Below are positions 1 through 8,863 of a DNA stretch of 13,303 bases, piece by piece. This DNA is from Chloroflexota bacterium. Lineage in GTDB: Bacteria; Chloroflexota; Dehalococcoidia; JAUQQI01. The translations under genes were made by a program, and so were the position numbers. The stretch is taken from the NCBI GenBank assembly GCA_030549955.1, contig JAUQQI010000155.1:1-13303 (forward strand). Direction: 5' to 3'. Below the pieces are notes generated by a model. That model saw nothing but the letters and a program-made list of their open reading frames with translations, had not been told where the DNA came from and ran no database searches. Each line of letters begins with the position of its first letter. Position 1 is the first letter of the stretch.

Positions 1-2409
1 CAGATGTTCGGCCGCATTGTCCTGGGGATCGACGCCCGCAAGTTTGACGAAATCTTCGAAGCTAAGAAGCAGGAGCGGGGCGCCGAACGGGACACTGACC
101 TGACCGCCGATGACCTGGCGGACGTTGCCGAAAGGTTTAAATACCTGGTACGGCAGGAAACCGGTCGCGATTTCCCCCAGGACCCCTATGAGCAGCTTCG
201 GCTTGCAATCCAGGCCGTCTTCGAGTCGTGGAATAACCCCCGGGCCATCGCCTACCGGGAGTTTTACAAGATTCCCCACGACCTGGGAACAGCCGTTAAC
301 GTCCAGACGATGGTCTTCGGCAACATGGGCGAAGACTCCGGCAGCGGGGTTGCCTTCACCCGAAACCCGGCCACCGGCGAGAAGGAGCTTTACGGCGAGT
401 ACCTGCCGAACGCCCAGGGCGAAGATGTCGTAGCCGGCATCCGCACGCCTTTAAAGATCGCCGAGCTCAAAGACCGGTTCCCCGAGATTTACCGTCAGCT
501 CGAAGAGATCGCCCGCCGGCTTGAGCTCCACTACAAGGACGTGCAAGATATCGAGTTCACGGTGGAGCGGGGCAGGCTTTACATGCTTCAAACCCGGGCG
601 GGCCAGCGGACGGCCCAGGCCGCCGTCAAAATTGCCGTTGACCTGGCCCTTGAAGGGATCATCTCCCGGGAAGAGGCCATCCAGCGGGTCAAACCCGCCC
701 AGGTGGAGGAGCTTCTCAAGCCCAGGTTTGACCCGCAGGCCAAAGAGGCGGCGGCTGCCGAGGGCCGACTCCTGGCCAAGGGCGTCAATGCGTCGCCCGG
801 CGCGGCCGTCGGCCAAGCGGTCTTCGATGCTGACACTGCCGCCGGGTGGGCCCAGGCCGGGAAGAACGTCATCCTGGTACGGACCGAGACGAATCCGGAC
901 GACGTGCACGGGATGATCGCCGCCCGGGGCGTCCTTACGGCCCGGGGCGGGGCCACCTCCCACGCCGCGGTGGTCGCCCGGGGGCTGGGCAAGCCGGCGG
1001 TTGTCGGGTGTGAAGCCCTGGTTATCGATGAACGGAACCGCACCTTCACGGTGAACGGCGTTGTCGTCAAGGAGGGCGATTACATCAGCATCGACGGGAC
1101 GACCGGCGAGGTCTTCCTGGGCTCGATCCCGACGGTGGAACAGGCCTTCGCCGAGCAGACCGAACTGCGGACCCTGCTGGAATGGGCCGACGGCTTCCGC
1201 CGGCTCGGCGTCTGGGCTAACGCCGACTACCCGCGGGATGCTGCTAAGGCCCTGGAGTTCGGGGCTGAGGGGATCGGCCTCGCCCGCACCGAGCACATGT
1301 TCTTCGAGCCGGAGCGCCTCCCCTTTGTCCACGAGATGATCCTCTATGCCCGGGAAGCGACGGCCCTGGAGCGGGAGCTTCAGCGGGCCCGGGCGGCCGT
1401 CGAATCGGCCGAGCCGGCCCGCAAGGCCGAAGCCGAGGCCGAGTACCGGAAAGTTGAGGGGCGCTACCGGCAGTCCGAGGCGGTCCGCCGCTACTACGGC
1501 GCCCTGGCCGAGCTTGAAAAGTTCCAGGTCGAGGACTTCAAGGGCATCTTCCGCGTGATGGGAGACCGGCCGGTGGTTATCCGGCTCCTGGACCCGCCCC
1601 TTCACGAGTGTTGGCCCCGCTACGAGGAGCTGCTGGTCGAGGTTACGGAGCTCCGAGCCAGGGGCGTCCAGGACGAGCAGCTGGCCGAGAAGGAGCGGCT
1701 CCTCGAACTGGTCGAATCGATGCGGGAGTTCAACCCGATGCTGGGCCTGCGGGGCTGCCGCCTGGGAATCCTCTTCCCGGCCATCTACGAGATGCAGGTC
1801 CGGGCGATCTTTCGGGCCGTCTGTGACCTGAAGGCAGAGGGCCTGGACCCGCATCCCGAAATCATGATCCCCCTGGTCGGTCACGTAAACGAACTGGCCG
1901 TTATCCGGGACCAGCTCGAGCGGGTTGCCCGTCGGGTCATGGACGAGAAGGGCCAGCAGGTCCGGTACAAGTTCGGGACGATGATTGAGGTGCCCCGGGC
2001 CGCCCTGACCGCCGACCAGATTGCCCGGTATGCCGAGTTCTTCAGCTTCGGCACGAACGACCTCACCCAGATGGTTTTCGGCATGAGCCGGGACGACGCC
2101 GAGGCGAAGTTCTTGTTCTACTACGTCGAACAGGGCATTCTGCCGGCCAATCCTTTCCAGACCCTCGATGCCGACGGGGTAGGCCGGCTGATGGAGATGG
2201 GCTTCAAGCTCGGCCGGGAGACCCGGCCCGACCTGGAGGTCGGCATCTGCGGCGAACATGGGGGCGACCCCGAAAGCATCTTCCTCTGTCATCGGATCGG
2301 CCTTAACTACGTGAGCGCCTCGCCCTACCGGATTCCGGTGGCGAGGCTGGCGGCGGCCCAGGCCGCCCTGGCTGAGGCGGCAGCCGCCGCGGTCCAGCGC
2401 TACGCCTGA
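1..2409 (+). CDS. ppdK: Pyruvate, phosphate dikinase (5' end cut by window)
   Basis: This cytoplasmic enzyme interconverts ATP + phosphate + pyruvate and AMP + diphosphate + PEP. The reading frame is open from base 1, and the first codons (QMFGRIVLGI) match an internal stretch of the N-terminal nucleotide-binding domain, so the true start lies upstream; roughly 100 residues are missing. The phosphohistidine swivelling domain has GGATSHAAVVAR, with the phosphate-carrying His at nt 961-963 and, two residues earlier, the Thr that PPDK regulatory proteins phosphorylate in this family (nt 955-957). The C-terminal PEP/pyruvate barrel shows RLLDPPLHE, MLGLRGCRLG, FSFGTNDLTQM and ICGEHGGDP, the catalytic Cys being at nt 2248-2250. 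A charged, Ala/Glu/Arg-rich helical insertion of about 40 residues lies between the last two domains (about nt 1360-1527). The stop is 1 nt from the next gene. PEP synthase or PTS enzyme I are poorer matches, given the PPDK-specific N-terminal and linker motifs. Confidence 0.97.
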   Translation, partial: QMFGRIVLGIDARKFDEIFEAKKQERGAERDTDLTADDLADVAERFKYLVRQETGRDFPQDPYEQLRLAIQAVFESWNNPRAIAYREFYKIPHDLGTAVNVQTMVFGNMGEDSGSGVAFTRNPATGEKELYGEYLPNAQGEDVVAGIRTPLKIAELKDRFPEIYRQLEEIARRLELHYKDVQDIEFTVERGRLYMLQTRAGQRTAQAAVKIAVDLALEGIISREEAIQRVKPAQVEELLKPRFDPQAKEAAAAEGRLLAKGVNASPGAAVGQAVFDADTAAGWAQAGKNVILVRTETNPDDVHGMIAARGVLTARGGATSHAAVVARGLGKPAVVGCEALVIDERNRTFTVNGVVVKEGDYISIDGTTGEVFLGSIPTVEQAFAEQTELRTLLEWADGFRRLGVWANADYPRDAAKALEFGAEGIGLARTEHMFFEPERLPFVHEMILYAREATALERELQRARAAVESAEPARKAEAEAEYRKVEGRYRQSEAVRRYYGALAELEKFQVEDFKGIFRVMGDRPVVIRLLDPPLHECWPRYEELLVEVTELRARGVQDEQLAEKERLLELVESMREFNPMLGLRGCRLGILFPAIYEMQVRAIFRAVCDLKAEGLDPHPEIMIPLVGHVNELAVIRDQLERVARRVMDEKGQQVRYKFGTMIEVPRAALTADQIARYAEFFSFGTNDLTQMVFGMSRDDAEAKFLFYYVEQGILPANPFQTLDADGVGRLMEMGFKLGRETRPDLEVGICGEHGGDPESIFLCHRIGLNYVSASPYRIPVARLAAAQAALAEAAAAAVQRYA

Positions 2410-2410
2410 C

Positions 2411-3523
<1,113 letters not shown>

Positions 3524-3526
3524 GCC

Positions 3527-5323
3527 ATGGGCGTCCTGGACGAAATTAAAAGCCGAATAGACATCGCAGACCTGATCGGCCGGGAGGTCGAGCTCCGGCG
3601 GGCCGGCCGACTCTACAAAGGCGTCTGCCCGTTCCACCCTGACCGGAACCCCTCATTCTTCGTCTACCCGGACCAGTGGACCTATCACTGCTTCGGGTGC
3701 GGCGCCCACGGCAGCGGCATCGACTTCGTCATGAACCGTCGGGGTCTCTCCTTCGCTGAGGCCCTGGCCCTGCTGGCCCGGGAGGCCGGGGTCGAACTGC
3801 AGCCGGCCCGGCCGGAAGCACCCGGTCAGGCCGACCGGATCCTCGCCGCAAACCAGCTGGCGGCCGAGTTTTACCAAGCGATGCTCCGGCAGCACCGGCC
3901 GGCCCGGGCTTACCTGGCCGGCCGGGGATTGGACCTGCCGACGGTTCAGGCCTTCGGACTTGGCTACGCCCCGGCCGACGGCACGGCGTTGCTGGACCGG
4001 CTGACGGCAGCTGGCTTCGACGTTGACCTCCTTGTCACGGCTGGGTTGGTCGTCCGGCGGGAGGGCGGCGTCGTTGACCGGTTGCGGGACCGGGTAATCT
4101 TTCCGATACGGGACGCCGGTGGGCGGGTCGTCGGATTTGGCGGGCGGGTCCTGAAGGAGGGCGACCCGAAGTATCTTAATACCCCTGATACGCCCGTCTT
4201 CAAGAAGGGCGAAGTGCTTTACGGCCTCGACCTGGCCCGGGCAGGCATCCGGGAAGCCGGGGCGGCGGTAGTAGTCGAGGGCTATTTTGATGTAATAACC
4301 GCCCACCAGTTTGGTTTTAAAAACGTCGTCGGAACCCTCGGTACGGCCATCACCCCGGCCCAGGCCCGACTCTTAAAAAATTTCTGCGAGACAGTTATCC
4401 TTTGCCTGGACGCCGACCCGGCGGGCCAGGCCGCGACCCGCCGGGCCCTGGACCTCCTCTGGCGGGACCTTGCGGACCGGACGGTGCCCGTGTTTGAGGG
4501 CGGCCGCCGGGCGCGCCTTTCCTTCCGGGACGGGCCGGGGCTTAACGTTCGGGTTGCGCTGGTCCCGGCAGGCAAGGACCCTGACGAGGCTATCCGGCAG
4601 GACCCGGAGCTCTTCCGCCGGGCCGTCGCCGACGCCCGGCCGGTCCTTGACTTCCTTATCGAGCTGCTCCCTCAGCGCTTTGACCTTAGCTTGGCCGAAG
4701 GCAAGTCAGCGGCTGCCCGGGAGGTCGCGCCCCTCCTCCAGGCCGTCCCCGACCCGGTTGTCCGGGGCCATTACGTTCAGAAGCTGGCCCGCAGCCTCAG
4801 GGTGGCCGAAGCAGACCTGCGCCCGCTGGTGACCGGAGAGCGGCCCCGGCGCGGCCCGGACCAACCGGTCGAAGCCGCCGGCGTCGACCTCGACCCGGAC
4901 AGGCAGAAAGAAGAAGAGCTTCTTGCCCTTCTCTTCAGGCATCCGGAGCTCAAAGCCCTCGCCGACGACCTCTCCCCCGACCACTTCGGGCGGGAAAAGA
5001 CCCGCATCCTTTTCATCGCCTGGCGCCAGGCCGAAGATGGGAGCTGGGTGGCCGCTCTCCCGCCCGAGCTTGCCGATTACTACCGGGAGCTGGCGGACCG
5101 GCCCCTTCACGGGGACGAGCCGGAGCGGGCCATCGAGTCGTTCCGGGATCGCCTTCGCCTGCTGGAGGCGGCGAGGCTTCGCCGGGCCCTGGAGCTCCGG
5201 GACCTGGCCATTGCCGAGGCCGAGGCGGCCGGGGATATCGAAGGGGCGATGCGGCTCCTCCAGGCGGGCGAGGAGCTGGCCCGGGAGCGGCAGCGGATTT
5301 TGGGCTTGAAAACAACGGGGTAG
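3527..5323 (+). CDS. dnaG: DNA primase
   Basis: DnaG synthesises RNA primers at the replication fork together with the DnaB helicase. The 598-residue protein has an N-terminal CHC2 zinc-binding domain with C34, H37, C55 and C58 (CPFHPDRNPSF then YHCFGCGAHG). The RNA polymerase core follows, with RDRVIFPIRD and PKYLNTPDTPVFKKGEVLYG (about residues 187-233). The TOPRIM domain has E251 in VVVEGYFDVI and the D295/D297 pair in LCLDADPAG, then GKDPDE at 349-354. The C-terminal part from about residue 455 (EEELLALLF onward) is helical and charged, as expected for the helicase-binding domain. About 20 residues (320-340) look inserted between the TOPRIM helix and the GKDPDE strand. The ATG is 3 nt after the dgt stop, without a clear Shine-Dalgarno sequence, and rpoD follows 6 nt downstream. 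Confidence 0.97.
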   Translation: MGVLDEIKSRIDIADLIGREVELRRAGRLYKGVCPFHPDRNPSFFVYPDQWTYHCFGCGAHGSGIDFVMNRRGLSFAEALALLAREAGVELQPARPEAPGQADRILAANQLAAEFYQAMLRQHRPARAYLAGRGLDLPTVQAFGLGYAPADGTALLDRLTAAGFDVDLLVTAGLVVRREGGVVDRLRDRVIFPIRDAGGRVVGFGGRVLKEGDPKYLNTPDTPVFKKGEVLYGLDLARAGIREAGAAVVVEGYFDVITAHQFGFKNVVGTLGTAITPAQARLLKNFCETVILCLDADPAGQAATRRALDLLWRDLADRTVPVFEGGRRARLSFRDGPGLNVRVALVPAGKDPDEAIRQDPELFRRAVADARPVLDFLIELLPQRFDLSLAEGKSAAAREVAPLLQAVPDPVVRGHYVQKLARSLRVAEADLRPLVTGERPRRGPDQPVEAAGVDLDPDRQKEEELLALLFRHPELKALADDLSPDHFGREKTRILFIAWRQAEDGSWVAALPPELADYYRELADRPLHGDEPERAIESFRDRLRLLEAARLRRALELRDLAIAEAEAAGDIEGAMRLLQAGEELARERQRILGLKTTG

Positions 5324-5329
5324 TGGGCG

Positions 5330-6667
5330 ATGGTTGAGGCCGTTTCGCGCGACGATGAACCGGTGCTGTTCGAGGAGCTGGAGCCTGAAGGCGCGCCGGC
5401 CGAGGCCCCGGACGCGGTCCGAATTTACCTCCGGGACCTGAGCCGGATACCCCTGCTGAGTCCCGACGAAGAGCGGCAACTCTTCCTGGCGATGGAGGAT
5501 GCCCGCCGCCTTGCAGCCCTGAGCCGGTGTACCGGATTGCCTGGGACCGTCGAAGGTCCCCGGCTGGCGATGGCTATTTACAACAGCCTTCTCGACGCTG
5601 AGCCGGTGGTTTCGGCCCTCTGGGCCTGGGTGGGTCGGCTGGAGCCGTCCGCCGTCCTGGAGCGGCTCTATGCCCCGGAGGTCCGGGCTCTGGTCGACGG
5701 GACGCCTGGGCCGGAGCTGGTCAGTTTCATCGGGTCGAGCCTCGGCCTTGACGCCGAGGTCGTTGCCGAGGGCCTCATCGAGCTGAGCATCGATAGCCGG
5801 CTTCTGGAGCCAATCCTGACCGATTTTGTCCGGGAATCGGGCTGGGCCGGCCGCTGGCTTCCGCCTCCAACGGTCGTCTGGCCGTATTTCAAAGGGCGCG
5901 GCCCCGACCTGACCCGGATCTTCCGGGAACGACTCCACGCCGGGGAGCAGGCCGAGCGCCGGCTCATTGAATCGAACCTGCGGCTCGTCGTAAGCATCGC
6001 CAAGAAATATGTCGGCCGCGGGCTGCCCCTCCTTGACCTGATCCAGGAGGGTAATTGCGGCCTGCTACGGGCGGTCCAGAAGTTTGAGTACCGACGGGGC
6101 CATAAGTTCAGCACCTACGCAACCTGGTGGATCAGGCAGGCGATTATCCGTGCCATCGCCGAGCAGGCAAGGCTGATTCGGCTGCCGGTGCACATCGTCG
6201 ACTTTGTTGGCCGGCTGGGCCGGGCCTACCGGGAGTTCGTCCAGAAACATGGCCGGGAACCGACGAGCGCCGAGCTGGGGGCCGTTTTGGGCGTCTCGGC
6301 GGGTCGCATCGATGAGGCCCAAACCTTTGGCTACGATGCCATCTCCCTGGACCTGCCAGTCGGTGAAGACGACGATATGCGGGTGGCCGATTTTGTTGAG
6401 GACCGGACGAGCCTTCCGTTGGCCGAACAGGCGACCAGACGTTTTCTGAGGGAGCAGGTGGATGCGCTCCTCTCCCACCTGACACCCAGGGAGCGGCAGG
6501 TGGTCATCCGCCGGTACGGCCTCGACGACGGTGTGCCGAAGACCCTCGAAGAAGTCGGCCGGGAGCTAAACCTGACCCGGGAGCGGGTTCGGCAGATCGA
6601 GGCCCGAGCCCTCCGAAAGCTGCGGCACCCGTCCTTAAGCCAGCACCTCAAGGACTTCCTCGAATAG
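5330..6667 (+). CDS. rpoD: RNA polymerase sigma-70 factor, primary (RpoD/SigA) type
   Basis: This subunit directs RNA polymerase to promoters; position after dnaG and the domain set point to the primary sigma factor. The protein has 445 residues and no region 1.1. Region 1.2 lies at about 28-57 ([20 protein letters not shown]). Regions 2.1-2.4 lie at about 207-291, with [31 protein letters not shown] and [10 protein letters not shown]. Region 3 covers about 292-345, and region 4 about 372-445, ending with the helix-turn-helix [20 protein letters not shown] and [18 protein letters not shown] non-conserved segment of about 145 residues separates 1.2 from 2.1. H258, I273 and D291 replace residues matching E. 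coli Y425, T440 and E458, which act in -10 and extended -10 recognition. The ATG follows the dnaG stop by 6 nt behind a weak GGGG stretch. An alternative group 2 sigma factor is possible but less likely. Confidence 0.93.
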   Translation: MVEAVSRDDEPVLFEELEPEGAPAEAPDAVRIYLRDLSRIPLLSPDEERQLFLAMEDARRLAALSRCTGLPGTVEGPRLAMAIYNSLLDAEPVVSALWAWVGRLEPSAVLERLYAPEVRALVDGTPGPELVSFIGSSLGLDAEVVAEGLIELSIDSRLLEPILTDFVRESGWAGRWLPPPTVVWPYFKGRGPDLTRIFRERLHAGEQAERRLIESNLRLVVSIAKKYVGRGLPLLDLIQEGNCGLLRAVQKFEYRRGHKFSTYATWWIRQAIIRAIAEQARLIRLPVHIVDFVGRLGRAYREFVQKHGREPTSAELGAVLGVSAGRIDEAQTFGYDAISLDLPVGEDDDMRVADFVEDRTSLPLAEQATRRFLREQVDALLSHLTPRERQVVIRRYGLDDGVPKTLEEVGRELNLTRERVRQIEARALRKLRHPSLSQHLKDFLE

Positions 6668-6674
6668 CCCGCCG

Positions 6675-7703
6675 ATGAACGCCTCGGGCTTTCCGGTCGG
6701 GAAACTGCCGGCGGAATTCCTGGGCGCCCTCCTCAGCCGCCTGCCGAAGACGGACCCCCGGGTGGTCGTCGGTCCCAGGGTTGGGGAAGACGCCGCCGTC
6801 ATCGACTTTGGGAATACGTATCTGGTCGCTAAGACCGACCCGATAACCTTTGCAACGGACCTCATCGGCTGGTATGCTGTTAACATAAACGCGAATGATA
6901 TCGTCTGCATGGGTGCCAGGCCTCGCTGGTTCCTGGCCACGGTCCTGCTCCCCGAAGGCATTGAACCCGCGGCGGTGGAGGCCGTCTTTAACCAGCTTAC
7001 CGGGGCCTGTGCAAAAATCGGCGTGACTCTGGTCGGCGGCCACACCGAGATAACCTATGGCCTCGACCGGCCGATTGTTGTCGGCTGTATGCTCGGCGAG
7101 GTAAGTCCGGACGGCCTTGTCACGTCGGCCGGGGCACGGCCGGGTGATGCGATTGTCATCACCAAAGGGATCGCCATTGAGGGGACGGCGGTGCTGGCCC
7201 GGGAGGCTGCTGACATTCTATGCCGGCGGGGCGTCCCCAAGGCCGTTATTGAGCGGGCCCGGAACTTTCTGTTTGACCCCGGCATCAGCGTCGTCCGGGA
7301 AGCGGTTATCGCCCGGGAAGCGGTTCCGGTGACTTCATTCCATGACCCGACGGAAGGCGGGCTTGCCACCGGACTTATCGAGGTCGCCCTGGCTTCCGGA
7401 GTTGGATTTGAGGTGGAGGCCGAGAAGGTCCCGGTCTTGCCTGAATGCCGGGCAATTTGTGACGCCCTGGGTCTGGATCCCCTGGGCCTGCTCGCTTCGG
7501 GCTGTCTGGTCATAACCGTGTCGGAGGGGGACGCCGGGAGGTTATTACGGGCTCTGGAAGCAGCCGGTATTCCGGCCTTTGCCATCGGGCGCATTCTGCC
7601 GGTCGAAGCCGGCCGCCGGCTGATTGTCGGCGGGCAGGTAGAACCGTGGCCCCGTTTCGACCGGGACGAGGTCGCCCGTTTCTACGAAGGCCTCTCCGTT
7701 TAG
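6675..7703 (+). CDS. AIR synthase-related ATP-binding protein (HypE/SelD/PurM superfamily)
   Basis: The 342-residue protein has the two-domain fold pattern of the PurM/HypE/SelD/ThiL superfamily, whose members use ATP to activate a substrate as an acyl- or seleno-phosphate. Visible motifs are VGEDAAVIDFG (36-46), the K-T-D-P strand (53-56), VNINANDIVCMGARP (69-83), the glycine-rich LVGGHTEITYG (119-129) and HDPTEGGLATG (223-233). It is close to HypE (hydrogenase maturation), but the C terminus ends FYEGLSV and lacks the HypE terminal cysteine that is carbamoylated, and no other hyp gene is nearby. It also lacks the N-terminal Cys/Sec region of SelD. The substrate is therefore unknown. The ATG is 7 nt after the rpoD stop, making it the last gene of the operon. 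Its stop overlaps the stop of the convergent CMD remnant and a terminator-like hairpin. Confidence 0.85.
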   Translation: MNASGFPVGKLPAEFLGALLSRLPKTDPRVVVGPRVGEDAAVIDFGNTYLVAKTDPITFATDLIGWYAVNINANDIVCMGARPRWFLATVLLPEGIEPAAVEAVFNQLTGACAKIGVTLVGGHTEITYGLDRPIVVGCMLGEVSPDGLVTSAGARPGDAIVITKGIAIEGTAVLAREAADILCRRGVPKAVIERARNFLFDPGISVVREAVIAREAVPVTSFHDPTEGGLATGLIEVALASGVGFEVEAEKVPVLPECRAICDALGLDPLGLLASGCLVITVSEGDAGRLLRALEAAGIPAFAIGRILPVEAGRRLIVGGQVEPWPRFDRDEVARFYEGLSV

Positions 7704-7714
7704 AGGCCCCTTTT
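7689..7714 (+). terminator. Candidate intrinsic terminator of the ppdK-rpoD operon
   Basis: A perfect 7-bp inverted repeat, GGCCTCT (7689-7695) and AGAGGCC (7702-7708), encloses a 6-nt loop and is followed by CCTTTT. The stop codon of the AIR-synthase-like gene lies in the loop and 3' arm. The T-run has only four residues and starts 2 nt after the stem, so this would be a weak terminator. On the other strand no T-run follows the hairpin. This is inferred from sequence pattern only. Confidence 0.45.
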
Positions 7715-8084
7715 GGTGAACACTTCCCGGGCGACCCTCAACCCGTTCAGGGCCGCCGGAAGGCCGCCGTAAAAGCTCATTTGCATTCTCCTGTCGGGTC
7801 AGACCGATATTAAGGGCGGCCTCGATCTGGCTGCGAAGCTGAGCCTCCCACCCCAGGACGGTCAGCGCCGCCAGGGTGGCAATCTCCCGACTCCGGGCAT
7901 CCAGCCCGGGGCGGCTCCAGACTTCGCCAAACAGTACCTCTGTCATCAGCTCCTGGAGCTCGTAGCTCGGGTCCAGCGGCGGCTGCGGACCCCACAGCTC
8001 CTGCCGTTTGGCCCGGCCTTGCGCCAGCCGCGCCTGGCGGGTGTCCATCAGGTCGTCCTCCAGGGGTGAAATTTGCCGGTTCAT
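7700..8084 (-). pseudogene. Carboxymuconolactone decarboxylase (CMD) family gene, frameshifted
   Basis: The N-terminal part (MNRQISPLEDD..., 8084 down to about 7788) matches the CMD family: LQELMTEVLFGEVWSRPGLD, REIATLAALTVLG and ALNIGLTRQE. After GLTRQE the frame runs into non-family sequence, continuing antisense into the neighbouring gene to 7545. The expected family C terminus lies in another frame, beginning at about 7786 (MQMSFYGGLPAALNGLRVAR, then EVFTKRGL) and ending with TAA at 7702-7700. About five family residues (the usual I-x-E-x-x step) are missing at the joint, so a deletion of about 14 nt near 7787 explains the break; an assembly error is also possible. No CxxC motif is present, so it resembles gamma-CMD rather than AhpD. 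The ATG overlaps the hemD stop as ATGA, indicating a former translationally coupled last gene of that operon. The restored protein would be about 130 residues; its substrate is unknown. Confidence 0.78.
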
Positions 8085-8863
8085 GTCACAACGGCCCGGA
8101 AGGCGTCCAGCACCGCCCGAACGAGGCCATCCAGGGTGTGTTCACCGGCTACCACGTCGACGTTCAGGCCGGCTTCAGCGGCGGTCCGGGCCGTCACCGG
8201 CCCAATGCAGACAATCTTAACCCCCTCAAGGAGGTCGCGGGTTGGGCCGACCATCGCTGCCAGCCCCCGGGCCGTTGATGCCGACGTCAGGGTTATCGCG
8301 TCGACCTGCTGGCCCCTGAGGAGGCCGGCCAGTCGGTCCTTTTCGGCCACGTCGGTCAGCGTCCGGTAAGCAATAACCTCAACAACTTCGGCCCCGGCTG
8401 ACCGGAGGGCTTCGGCGAGCTCGGGACCGGCGATGTCGGTCCGGGGCAGGAGAATCCGCCGGCCCTGGAGGTCGCCCAGGGCTTCTGGGACCCGGAGGGT
8501 CAGGGCCTCTGGGGGCATCGCGTCGGGCGGCCGCCCCCGCCGGACCAGCTCGGCGGCCGTCCCGGGGCCAACGGCCGCAACCTTCGGGCGGCTGAGCTTC
8601 TCCGGCCCAAAGCCGAGGGCCGTAAGGCGCTCCCAGAAAAACCGAACCCCGTTCGGGCTCGTGAAAACCACCCAGTCGAAGCGGTTAAGGCCGGCGATGG
8701 CCCGGTCCAGGGGCCTGGTATCTTCCGGCGGGGCGAACCGGATGGTGGGAACTGAGTAAACGACGGCCCCGAGGGCTTCGAGCCGGCGGGCAAGTTCCGG
8801 GGCCTGCTCCCGGCTGCGGGTTATGACAATGCGCTTTCCGGCCAGGGGTCGGTCGGCGGTCAA
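8081..8863 (-). CDS. hemD: Uroporphyrinogen-III synthase
   Basis: HemD cyclises hydroxymethylbilane, with inversion of ring D, to uroporphyrinogen III, the branch point to siroheme, cobamides and heme. The 260-residue length is typical for a stand-alone enzyme. Although the family is poorly conserved, the two-lobed pattern is clear: KRIVITRSREQAPELARRLE (10-29), VVFTSPNGVRFFWERL (65-80), VAAVGPGTAAELVRRG (95-110), then ILLPRTDIAGPELAEALRSA (137-156), ITLTSASTARGL (190-201) and CIGPVTARTAAEAGL (219-233), with HTLDGLV near the end. The start is TTG at 8863, which forms TTGA with the hemC stop; GGAGG lies 7 nt upstream, inside the end of hemC, and supports it. The 3' end overlaps the following CMD start by 4 nt. 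Confidence 0.93.
   Translation of the reverse strand: MTADRPLAGKRIVITRSREQAPELARRLEALGAVVYSVPTIRFAPPEDTRPLDRAIAGLNRFDWVVFTSPNGVRFFWERLTALGFGPEKLSRPKVAAVGPGTAAELVRRGRPPDAMPPEALTLRVPEALGDLQGRRILLPRTDIAGPELAEALRSAGAEVVEVIAYRTLTDVAEKDRLAGLLRGQQVDAITLTSASTARGLAAMVGPTRDLLEGVKIVCIGPVTARTAAEAGLNVDVVAGEHTLDGLVRAVLDAFRAVVT

Noticed and set aside
4373..4381. A-AAA-AAT slippery-like run in dnaG
   Set aside because: The run encodes a plausible Leu-Lys-Asn in the TOPRIM core, and a -1 shift would give a Gly/Pro/Arg-rich tail with no domain; no stimulatory structure is evident.
4706..5938. 410-codon open frame antisense to the dnaG-rpoD junction
   Set aside because: It spans two well-supported genes on the other strand and has no domain features.
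6675..7703. Calling the last plus-strand gene hypE
   Set aside because: The essential C-terminal cysteine of HypE is absent and no other hydrogenase maturation gene is adjacent.
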